Assembly (NCBI GenBank): GCA_900315945.1
Contig: ONAZ01000018.1
Coordinates: forward strand, 1 to 55,408
Length of the DNA: 55,408 nucleotides
From: an uncultured Lachnospiraceae bacterium
GTDB lineage: Bacteria > Bacillota > Clostridia > Lachnospirales > Lachnospiraceae
Reading direction: 5' to 3'
Part shown: positions 45,766 to 52,607 of the stretch, in pieces
Numbering within the stretch: position 1 is the stretch's first letter
Layout: each line of letters opens with the position of its first letter
Program-made: the position numbers and the translations under genes
Notes under the pieces: model-generated
The model's input: only the letters and a program-made list of their open reading frames with translations
What the model was told of the DNA's origin: nothing
The model's database searches: none

Positions 45766-47184
45766 TTACTCAGGCTTTTTAGGTGGAGTTCCTTTAGAGG
45801 ATTGCCCGTCGGAAGGTTTTTCTTGGCTACCTCCTTTTGCATCAGATTTTTTTGCATCGGAACTTTTTGAATCACTTGTTTTTATTTCTATTGCATTTCC
45901 TGTAGAAATGGTATTTTCATTATAAGCAACGCCATTTACATATAGGGTGTGTCCATTTAAGTTAATTGAGTTGACATCGCATGTAAGGGAAGATACATAT
46001 GAATCAGCTGTGAGAGTCCATGTAGAACCGTTCTTTAATTCAACATAGACATTTCCGCTTTGACCATCAGGATTAATAGCACCTGTAAATGTTGAATTAT
46101 CGTTTAAATACAGGTTAAGAGTAGATATGCTGTCAACAATCATATTGCCGTTAATCGCCTGACTTGAGGCATTGAGGTTTACTTTACCGCCATTTGAACC
46201 TGATGTACCCCAACCTGCAGCTGCAGCTCTAAGGAATACTCCGTTGGCATCATTGTTAGTGATGTTGGCGTTAGATAATGTTATATTGCTTGTTGTATTA
46301 TTTACGAAGAATACGTCGCCATTTACGTTGGTGAGGGAGCCGCCATTCATTGCAAAGCTCGAAGTTCCTTCAGAAGCATCACCTGACATTGACTGATATA
46401 TCATAACTGCTTGATAATAATCAGATTTGTTACTGTTCTTTGTGTTATTGTTGGCCATTAGATTAGTGTTGTTAAGTGTAACAGAATTTTTACCCTCAAC
46501 AACTACGCCCTGAGAAGCAGTAGATTCAAGATATGAATCATTAACTGTTATATCAGCAGTAGAATAAATGGTTGGTGAACCTTTACCGCTTGTCTTATAA
46601 TTGCCACCATTAACAGTTACGGTGCCACCTCCACGGTCGGAACGAATTGTAGCTGAAGAATTACCTGTAGTTTCAGCCGTTACATTTGTTGCATTCATAG
46701 TGCCACCACCGGTTGTCATAAGGGCACCAGAACAGTTTCCAGAGGTTGTTATATAGGAATTGGAAATGTTAACTGTTGTTCCATCTCCATAGCTAAATAC
46801 ACCATTTGCATGTGTTCCGTTAGTATCCACAACCATCTCACTCATATCGAGGGTTCCTTTATTTGTTGCAAATATCGCCGCATTTTCACCATAGAAATCA
46901 GCTTCGTCGCCGTCGCTATCTCCGGTCTTGATTACTTCTGTATTAGAATAATTCTCTGTAGTACCATCAACTGCAATTACGTGTTCTCCGTCGCTACTAT
47001 TCTTTAGAGTTTTAGTTGTATTTATGTCTTGACGTGACAGCTTGTTTTGTGAAAATGTACTTGCTGTCGAAGTCGTAGTCTCATTTGTTGTAGTAGTGGT
47101 TGCTGTCTTTGTACCGCATGCTGTAGTAGCACCCACAAGACAGATTGCGATAATCGGAATTGTTATTTTCTTATTAAGTTTCAT
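45766..47184 (-). CDS. Secreted beta-helix lipoprotein
   Basis: This 472-residue protein has a signal peptide ending in ATTACG, a plausible though atypical lipobox. A threonine/serine-rich linker (about 25-60) follows. The long middle (about 90-420) has short repeating Asn/Thr/Gly/Val strands (GGGTMNATNVTAETTG, GGGTVTVNGGNYKTSG, ITLSNANITNNDANGV) typical of right-handed parallel beta-helix proteins. The tail is low complexity (Ser, Asp, Lys, Pro). It may be an adhesin or carbohydrate-binding surface protein; no catalytic residues are recognised. Ribosome site GGGAG precedes the ATG. It is transcribed against its neighbours. Confidence 0.8.
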   Translation of the reverse strand: MKLNKKITIPIIAICLVGATTACGTKTATTTTTNETTTSTASTFSQNKLSRQDINTTKTLKNSSDGEHVIAVDGTTENYSNTEVIKTGDSDGDEADFYGENAAIFATNKGTLDMSEMVVDTNGTHANGVFSYGDGTTVNISNSYITTSGNCSGALMTTGGGTMNATNVTAETTGNSSATIRSDRGGGTVTVNGGNYKTSGKGSPTIYSTADITVNDSYLESTASQGVVVEGKNSVTLNNTNLMANNNTKNSNKSDYYQAVMIYQSMSGDASEGTSSFAMNGGSLTNVNGDVFFVNNTTSNITLSNANITNNDANGVFLRAAAAGWGTSGSNGGKVNLNASSQAINGNMIVDSISTLNLYLNDNSTFTGAINPDGQSGNVYVELKNGSTWTLTADSYVSSLTCDVNSINLNGHTLYVNGVAYNENTISTGNAIEIKTSDSKSSDAKKSDAKGGSQEKPSDGQSSKGTPPKKPE

Positions 47185-47545
47185 TAAATCATCTCCCTTC
47201 TTGAGAAGATTATAATATGTGTACCTTAAATGAAACTAAAAGATAATAATAAAACTTAAAAAACATTTTTTCATTACATATAATCTAATACGGATGAAAG
47301 AATTCTTCTTATGATATCAAAAAGCATTTGCAAAATTAGCTAAGACTTTGGAAATTGACAAAATTGAAAAACAGCAGTATTCATTATCCTAAGTCAAAGC
47401 CGAATAAAGAAAAGGATGCTGAAATAATGTCGCATTTTCTATCTTAAATGTGTATATAATTATGTAAAGACATAACACGCGTAGTAGTGTTGTTAAATGA
47501 ATTATATTTATATAAAAGAAATAATCGTATAAGGGGGTAGCTACT
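47185..47545. other. 360-base intergenic region before the Nif11-like peptide gene
   Basis: A/T-rich. It contains a TATAAT on the minus strand (47214-47209) that may be the -10 for the beta-helix gene, and a weak + strand promoter candidate (TTGTTA 47490-47495, TATAAA 47511-47516) for the peptide gene. A short open stretch at 47294-47395 (six codons, TGA, then about 26 codons) could be gene debris. No RNA gene was recognised. Confidence 0.4.
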
Positions 47546-47845
47546 ATGAATAAAGATTTACTTAAGGGATTAACAGATGAGCAAATCAAGAAGGTTAAGG
47601 AATGTAAGAGTTCAGAGGAAATCCTAAACCTTGCCAAGTCAGAAGGATTTGAATTGAGTGACGAACAACTCGAAGCCGTAAGTGGAGGATTTTGCGGTGG
47701 CGGTGGAGAAAAGATATCAAAAGATTGTCCAAAATGTAAATCCGGATGGACAAATTGTATAGAACAATATGAAAAAGATGGTGAGAAATGGTATAAATGT
47801 TACTGTAGGAGTTGTGGTCATACTTATACAGTGAAAGGAAAGTAA
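47546..47845 (+). CDS. Nif11-like leader peptide joined to a zinc-ribbon-like core
   Basis: In this 99-residue protein, residues 1-48 match the Nif11-type leader of ribosomally made, modified peptides: a helical start, then SSEEILNLAKSEGFELSDEQLEAVSGG in two overlapping parts, ending at the double-glycine where the leader is normally cut. The remaining 51 residues begin FCGGGG and hold CPKC, a lone Cys, and CYCRSCG, arranged like a zinc ribbon. No lanthipeptide synthetase, cyclodehydratase, radical SAM maturase or peptidase-transporter is in the window. It may be an orphan precursor served in trans, or an exported zinc-ribbon protein. GGGGG precedes the ATG; its own terminator follows. Confidence 0.82.
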   Translation: MNKDLLKGLTDEQIKKVKECKSSEEILNLAKSEGFELSDEQLEAVSGGFCGGGGEKISKDCPKCKSGWTNCIEQYEKDGEKWYKCYCRSCGHTYTVKGK

Positions 47846-47867
47846 ACCTTGCGTTGGGTTGAAAAAG

Positions 47868-47896
47868 GGACGGCTGATCATTAGCCGTCCTTTTTT
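47868..47896 (+). terminator. Rho-independent terminator after the Nif11-like gene
   Basis: GGACGGCT (47868-47875) pairs with AGCCGTCC (47883-47890) around GATCATT, followed by six Ts. Confidence 0.95.
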
Positions 47897-47922
47897 GTCT
47901 TTAGATACTTCTGAAAGGGTTG

Positions 47923-48048
47923 TTACGGAGTAAATAGATGATTTATGGGAGTTGCTACGTAGTATTTTTCCTGAGCTAGTGTTCGAGTTTGTGAAGATGG
48001 GAAAAATATCATGGATACCAGAATGTTAGTATCAAGCATTATTCGCAT
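47923..48048 (-). pseudogene. Truncated PIN-domain toxin remnant
   Basis: Forty-one codons beginning MRIMLDTNILVSMIFFPSS, the unmistakable N-terminus of a PIN ribonuclease toxin with the first catalytic Asp in LDTN. After about residue 26 (LAQ) the sequence no longer looks like a PIN domain and stops at codon 42; a full toxin is about 130-140 residues with further acidic residues. It starts four bases after the AbrB-type antitoxin stop, with AGGGGG upstream, exactly where a toxin should sit. A deletion removing the rest is the simplest explanation. Confidence 0.78.
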
Positions 48049-48052
48049 ATTG

Positions 48053-48310
48053 TTAATACCCCCTAACTTCTTTTCTTATATCTAGCATGTAGTCTTGCAT
48101 GGCATCTTCGCTATCGAATCCTGCGTCCTTAGCAGCTCCTTTAAATGAATCTTCGACACGTTTGAAAGAAACTAGAGCTGCATTATCAAAGTAGAATCTA
48201 CCATCTTCTTCTTGAATAACAATCTTGTCGCCTGTTTTCAGTTGTAATTTTTCACGAATATTTATAGGGATAGTAATCTGCCCCTTACTTGAAAGCTTAG
48301 CAATCTCCAT
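48053..48310 (-). CDS. AbrB/MazE-type antitoxin
   Basis: This 85-residue protein has an N-terminal SpoVT-AbrB swapped-hairpin DNA-binding domain (KLSSKGQITIPINIREKLQLKTGDKI) and a C-terminal helix (SFKGAAKDAG, DSEDAMQDYM) that would wrap a toxin. Such proteins neutralise a PIN or MazF partner and repress their own promoter. The partner gene is broken, so the antitoxin is orphaned here. GGAGGAG seven bases before the ATG. Confidence 0.88.
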   Translation of the reverse strand: MEIAKLSSKGQITIPINIREKLQLKTGDKIVIQEEDGRFYFDNAALVSFKRVEDSFKGAAKDAGFDSEDAMQDYMLDIRKEVRGY

Positions 48311-48357
48311 TTTGACTCCTCCAATCCTTACAAATCTTACTTTCTTTACCTACTTAT

Positions 48358-48386
48358 ATTATAATATGATTATTATGCAATTACAA
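48358..48386 (-). promoter_or_regulatory. Promoter of the antitoxin gene
   Basis: On the minus strand TTGTAA (48386-48381), 17-base spacer, perfect TATAAT (48363-48358). AbrB-type self-repression would be expected here. Confidence 0.6.
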
Positions 48387-48513
48387 TAATAACAGTGACA
48401 TTGAAAATATCTAGTCCGCTTAATTGGACACATTTTATGAGATGATATATGTGCAAGAAGAATCAGACATAAAAATTACACCAAAACAAACGAAGGGAAA
48501 GGAGAGCAAAACT

Positions 48514-48837
48514 ATGATTACATATGAAAAGGCACTAGAAATAGCAAGAGAAAGAAAAGATGAGATAGATAATTGTACTGAGTATGAAAATGCCTATGTA
48601 TTTGGTTTCTCGGGAGATAATAACTATGTAGGTGGTTATGGTCATACACCAGTTGTAATTATGAAGGAAGATGGAAGGCTTACAACAATTCTAGAGAGCG
48701 TAGGGAAATTAGGACAAGAAATAGCAACACACGAAGTCCCAACAATACAACTCACCTATGTAGAGCCAATAGAATATATGCCAGAGGAACTAAGGAAAGA
48801 ATTTAAGCTAGGAGAGTATGCGGAAGATGATGAATAA
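48514..48837 (+). CDS. Small Imm35/YrhB-like protein
   Basis: This 107-residue soluble protein has helix ITYEKALEIARERKDEI, then strands NAYVFGFSGDN and GGYGHTPVVIMKEDGRLTTI, an arrangement that recalls immunity protein 35 / YrhB (early helix, aromatic-Phe strand, Gly-x-x-Pro-Val-Val with a Lys-x-Asp-Gly turn). The match is by eye and moderate. The start at 48514 is supported by GGAGAG seven bases upstream; the frame continues upstream to 48424 without a ribosome site. No cognate toxin gene is adjacent. It immediately precedes the restriction-modification operon. Confidence 0.6.
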   Translation: MITYEKALEIARERKDEIDNCTEYENAYVFGFSGDNNYVGGYGHTPVVIMKEDGRLTTILESVGKLGQEIATHEVPTIQLTYVEPIEYMPEELRKEFKLGEYAEDDE

Positions 48838-48844
48838 AAAGATT

Positions 48845-48858
48845 CGCCACATGTGGCG
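48845..48858. repeat. Perfect 14-base palindrome upstream of hsdM
   Basis: CGCCACATGTGGCG, ending 16 bases before the hsdM -35 box. No T-run follows, so it is more likely an operator or weak hairpin than a terminator of the preceding gene. Confidence 0.6.
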
Positions 48859-48874
48859 CATAATTCCGTTTTCG

Positions 48875-48903
48875 TTGAGGCGACTATGAGGAAATGATAT
48901 AAT
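48875..48903 (+). promoter_or_regulatory. Promoter of the hsdMSR operon
   Basis: TTGAGG (48875-48880), 17-base spacer, perfect TATAAT (48898-48903) with an upstream TGA forming an extended -10; hsdM starts 51 bases later. Confidence 0.75.
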
Positions 48904-48954
48904 TATTTTATATGAATTAATATACTAAATAATTTGAGTAATAGGAGAAAAAAT

Positions 48955-51444
48955 ATGGCTGTAAGAAAGACAGAACTGTATTCATTATTGTGGGATGCTT
49001 GTGATAAATTAAGAGGTGGTGTAGAACCAGCACGTTATAAGGATTATGTATTAGTGCTTTTGTTCTTTAAGTATGTATCTGATAAATATAAGGGGCAGCC
49101 TTTTGAAGAATTTACTGTAAGAGAGGGAGGTTCTTTTGATGATTTGATTAAGGCAAAAGGCAAGAGTGATGTCGGTGAGAGAGTAGATAAGATAATCCAA
49201 AGGTTTCTTGAAGATAATGGACTTCAAGGATCACTCCCTGATGTTAGTTTTAATAATCCTGATGAATTGGGATCAGGAAAAGAATTAGTAGATAAAGTAT
49301 CTGGATTGATTGGAATATTTCAAAATCCAGCAATAGATTTTAAGAATAATCGTGCTAGTGGTGATGATATTATTGGTGATGCCTACGAATACTTTATGAT
49401 GAAGTTTGCTCAGGAATCTGGTAAGAGTAAGGGGCAGTTCTATACTCCGAGTGAAGTGTCTAGAATAATTGCAAGGCTTATAGGAATTGGCGACATTAAA
49501 CAAACAGCTAATAAAAAGTGGACTTTGTATGATCCTGCTTGTGGTAGTGGTAGTTTATTGATAAGAGCGGCAGATGAAGCACCAGTTGATGAAAATGGTG
49601 ATACAATAGTTACTATTTTTGGACAAGAGAAAGATCATGCAACTGCTGGTCTTGCAAAAATGAATCTTATTTTACATCAAAAAGGGACAGGAGAAATTAA
49701 GAAAGGAAATACTCTCGTAAATCCTGAGTTTACAAATGATTTTGGTGAACTTAAAAAGTTTGATTTTATTGTTATGAATCCACCTTTTTCAGATAAAGCA
49801 TGGAGTGATGGAATCAAGGCAACGGATGACAGATATAAGAGATTTGATGGTTATGGTATTCCGCCTGAAAAGAATGGAGATTATGCGTGGCTTCTTCATG
49901 TACTTAAATCTTTAGATGTAAATGGTAAGGCAGGTATAATTTTGCCGCACGGCGTGTTGTTTAGAGGTAATGCTGAAGAGACTATTCGAATTGAAGTTCT
50001 TAAGAAAAAATATATAAAAGGAATAGTTAGTCTTCCCGCAAATTTGTTTTACGGAACAGGTATACCAGCATGTATTATCATCATTGATAAAGAAGATGCG
50101 GATAGTAGAGAGGGAATCTTTTTAATTGATGCTAGTGATGGGTATAAGAAAGATGGTAATAAGAACAGGTTGCGTGAGCAAGATATTGAAAAGATAGTAC
50201 AGACTTTTGTTAGCGGAAAGACTATTAAGGGTTATTCTAGTTTTGTAAAGTATTCCGACATTATTGAGAATAATGCGGGTAATCTAAATGTACCAAGATA
50301 TATTCAAAAGATTGACAATTCTCTTCCTCAGAATATTGCGGCTCATTTAAAGGGTGGCATTCCTGGAACTGATGTTGATTCGCTTAAGAGATTGTGGGAT
50401 ATTTCACCGGCTCTTAAGAATGAAATCTTTACTTGTGTGGATGAGCGTAGTGATGTTTATAGGCTTGCCATTTCTTCTAATGAGATTGAAGGTGTGATAA
50501 GTGCGGATGTATGCATTACAGAGGAAAAGACAAACGAGACAGTAACGATTTTATCAGGTTGGAAGTCTGAGATTAAGGATATTTTGCTTGGGATTGATTC
50601 TGATGTGAATCCTAAGGCGCTTATTAAAACTATTTCTATGAAGATTCTTAAGGAATATGAGAATGCAAGATTGCTTGATAATTACGATGTATATGACTGC
50701 CTTATGAATTATTGGAATGAGAAACTTCAAGATGATGTATATGTAATTAAGGCTAGTGGATATGAGGTTGGTCGTGAGATTGAGTATGAGTATGCTCAGA
50801 AAAAAACCAAAGATGAAAATGGCGCGAAAATAACTACTGATGATACTTCTAAGGTTAAGTCATTTGAGGGAGCATTGATACCTAGAGAGATTATCGAGAA
50901 GGAATATTATGCTGATGAGTTTGCTCAAATTAATAGCCTTCTTGAGAAATCTAGCGAATTAGAAAGCGAACTAGATGCAATGCGTGAAGAAGAATCTGGT
51001 GATGATGGTCTGTTTAATGAAGTGTTAAATGAAAAAGGCGATGGTATCCCTAAAGCTAGATTAAGGAAGCGTATTAAGGAACTTGATGGTTGTAATACAG
51101 AAGAACTAGATGCTCTTAAAATGTATGCTAGTAAATTGTCAGAAAAAGAAAAAAGCGATAAAGAATATAAAGCAAAGCGTAAAGAGTTAGATGCTATGGT
51201 AGAAGAAAAATATAGCGAGTTGTCATTAGATGAGATTAAGCATTTACTATTTGATGCAAAGTGGATGGCAAAACTTGAAAGTGATTTGTGCGATGAGGTT
51301 GAGCAGGTCTTAAATACCCTATCATCAAAAGTTATGTTAATCGCAAAAAGGTATGAACATACACTCGGTGAGATTGAGGAAAGAACGGCTAAATCAAAAG
51401 AAGCTGTCGTGTCAGCACTGGAAAGGATGGGATATACATGGTAA
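48955..51444 (+). CDS. hsdM: Type I restriction-modification DNA methyltransferase subunit
   Basis: This 829-residue protein is the N6-adenine methyltransferase of the type I complex. HsdM N-terminal helical domain (LLWDACDKLRGGVEPARYKDYV), GQFYTP near residue 160, SAM-binding DPACGSG at 193 and catalytic NPPF at 275-278. The family is often about 500 residues; here about 300 extra C-terminal residues carry two coiled-coil stretches (about 640-680 and 720-760), possibly for HsdS contact. AGGAG lies seven bases before the chosen ATG; an upstream in-frame ATG at 48934 lacks a site. Overlaps hsdS by seven bases. Confidence 0.95.
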   Translation: MAVRKTELYSLLWDACDKLRGGVEPARYKDYVLVLLFFKYVSDKYKGQPFEEFTVREGGSFDDLIKAKGKSDVGERVDKIIQRFLEDNGLQGSLPDVSFNNPDELGSGKELVDKVSGLIGIFQNPAIDFKNNRASGDDIIGDAYEYFMMKFAQESGKSKGQFYTPSEVSRIIARLIGIGDIKQTANKKWTLYDPACGSGSLLIRAADEAPVDENGDTIVTIFGQEKDHATAGLAKMNLILHQKGTGEIKKGNTLVNPEFTNDFGELKKFDFIVMNPPFSDKAWSDGIKATDDRYKRFDGYGIPPEKNGDYAWLLHVLKSLDVNGKAGIILPHGVLFRGNAEETIRIEVLKKKYIKGIVSLPANLFYGTGIPACIIIIDKEDADSREGIFLIDASDGYKKDGNKNRLREQDIEKIVQTFVSGKTIKGYSSFVKYSDIIENNAGNLNVPRYIQKIDNSLPQNIAAHLKGGIPGTDVDSLKRLWDISPALKNEIFTCVDERSDVYRLAISSNEIEGVISADVCITEEKTNETVTILSGWKSEIKDILLGIDSDVNPKALIKTISMKILKEYENARLLDNYDVYDCLMNYWNEKLQDDVYVIKASGYEVGREIEYEYAQKKTKDENGAKITTDDTSKVKSFEGALIPREIIEKEYYADEFAQINSLLEKSSELESELDAMREEESGDDGLFNEVLNEKGDGIPKARLRKRIKELDGCNTEELDALKMYASKLSEKEKSDKEYKAKRKELDAMVEEKYSELSLDEIKHLLFDAKWMAKLESDLCDEVEQVLNTLSSKVMLIAKRYEHTLGEIEERTAKSKEAVVSALERMGYTW

Positions 51445-52592
51445 CTTATCCAAAAGATTGGAAAAAAGATACTATTTCTGCTGTCGCAGATATTGCGACG
51501 GGTTGTCGTGATACTCAAGATAATAAGTATAATGGGCGCTACCCCTTTTTTGTAAGATCTCCAATTGTTGAGCGTATAGATGTAGCAGACTACGATTGCG
51601 AAGCAGTCTTGACAGCAGGCGATGGTGTTGGTACAGGAAAAGTATTTCATTATTACAATGGAAAGTTTGCAGCACATCAGCGTGTATATGTTATGAGTAA
51701 TTTTAGAGGTGTTTATGGGAAATACTTCTATTATTATTTCTCAAAGAACTTTATAAATGAAGTAGAGAAATACACAGCGAAATCTTCTGTTGATTCTGTT
51801 AGGCGAGCTATGATTGCTGATATGGAAATTCCTCATCCAGAATTGCTAGAACAGAAAAAAATAGTAGAAACTCTTACTGCGTTTGACACTTACATAGCTG
51901 ATCTCACTGAGCTGATTGAAAAGAAGCGCAACATTCGAGATGGGGCGTTGGAAGATCTGATGAGCGGACGAACGAGGCTAGAGGGATTTGATGGTATGTG
52001 GAATGAATGTGAGATAAAAGATATTACTCGAATGGTAATAACTGGAGGAACTCCATCTACAGCTAGACAAGAGTATTATGGTGGTGATATTCCATGGCTT
52101 TCTTCTACAGAAATACATCAGAAAAGAATTAGTAAACCAACGACCTTTATTACAGAATTAGGGTTAAATAATTCGTCTGCAAAGATTGCGCCGCAAAAGT
52201 CTGTGTTAATAGCATTAGCGGGGCAAGGTAAAACGCGTGGAAAAGCAGCTATTTTAATGAAGCCTATGGCGTTAAATCAGTCTCTTGCGGCATTAGTTGT
52301 TAATGAAAAGTGTAATTCGGAATTTTTGTATTACCTAATTGAAAGCATGTATTATTCGCTTAGAGAATTATCATCTGGAGATGGTGGACGTGGAGGCTTA
52401 AATAAAAAACTTATTAATGGAGTCAATATCGTTTTACCTATGGATATTGATGAACAAGAAGCTATTGCGGATGTGTTGACAGCCATGGATGATGAAATAG
52501 GTGTTCTAGAAGCTGAAAAAGACAAAATGATTCAAATCAGAGAAGGGGCAATGGACGATCTGCTTACTGGTCGTGTCCGTTTAAATAAATAG
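51438..52592 (+). CDS. hsdS: Type I restriction-modification specificity subunit
   Basis: This 384-residue protein has two target-recognition domains (about 1-130 and 190-320), each followed by a conserved helix (LEQKKIVETLTAFDTYIADL and DEQEAIADVLTAMDDEIGVL) ending in matching EDLMSGRTRL and DDLLTGRVRL. It chooses the bipartite DNA site for both methylation and cleavage. The site cannot be read from sequence. Both halves look intact. The start overlaps hsdM, indicating coupled translation. Confidence 0.95.
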   Translation: MVTYPKDWKKDTISAVADIATGCRDTQDNKYNGRYPFFVRSPIVERIDVADYDCEAVLTAGDGVGTGKVFHYYNGKFAAHQRVYVMSNFRGVYGKYFYYYFSKNFINEVEKYTAKSSVDSVRRAMIADMEIPHPELLEQKKIVETLTAFDTYIADLTELIEKKRNIRDGALEDLMSGRTRLEGFDGMWNECEIKDITRMVITGGTPSTARQEYYGGDIPWLSSTEIHQKRISKPTTFITELGLNNSSAKIAPQKSVLIALAGQGKTRGKAAILMKPMALNQSLAALVVNEKCNSEFLYYLIESMYYSLRELSSGDGGRGGLNKKLINGVNIVLPMDIDEQEAIADVLTAMDDEIGVLEAEKDKMIQIREGAMDDLLTGRVRLNK

Positions 52593-52607
52593 TAGAGGGG
52601 ATAATTT

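Noticed and set aside
47177-47237. Inverted AGTTTCAT and ATGAAACT around the start of the beta-helix gene, considered as a regulatory hairpin.
   Set aside because: The likely -10 box lies between the arms, so both would not be in the same transcript; an operator is possible but eight bases at this spacing may be chance.
47294-47395. Six codons, an in-frame TGA, then about 26 protein-like codons; considered as a selenoprotein or recoded peptide.
   Set aside because: No ribosome site, no selenocysteine insertion hairpin recognised, and A-rich DNA easily gives such frames; at most gene debris.
51950-52590. Similar segments after each recognition domain of hsdS, considered as a phase-variation recombination system.
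   Set aside because: These are the normal conserved helices of HsdS; no second hsdS, inverted partial copy or recombinase is present.
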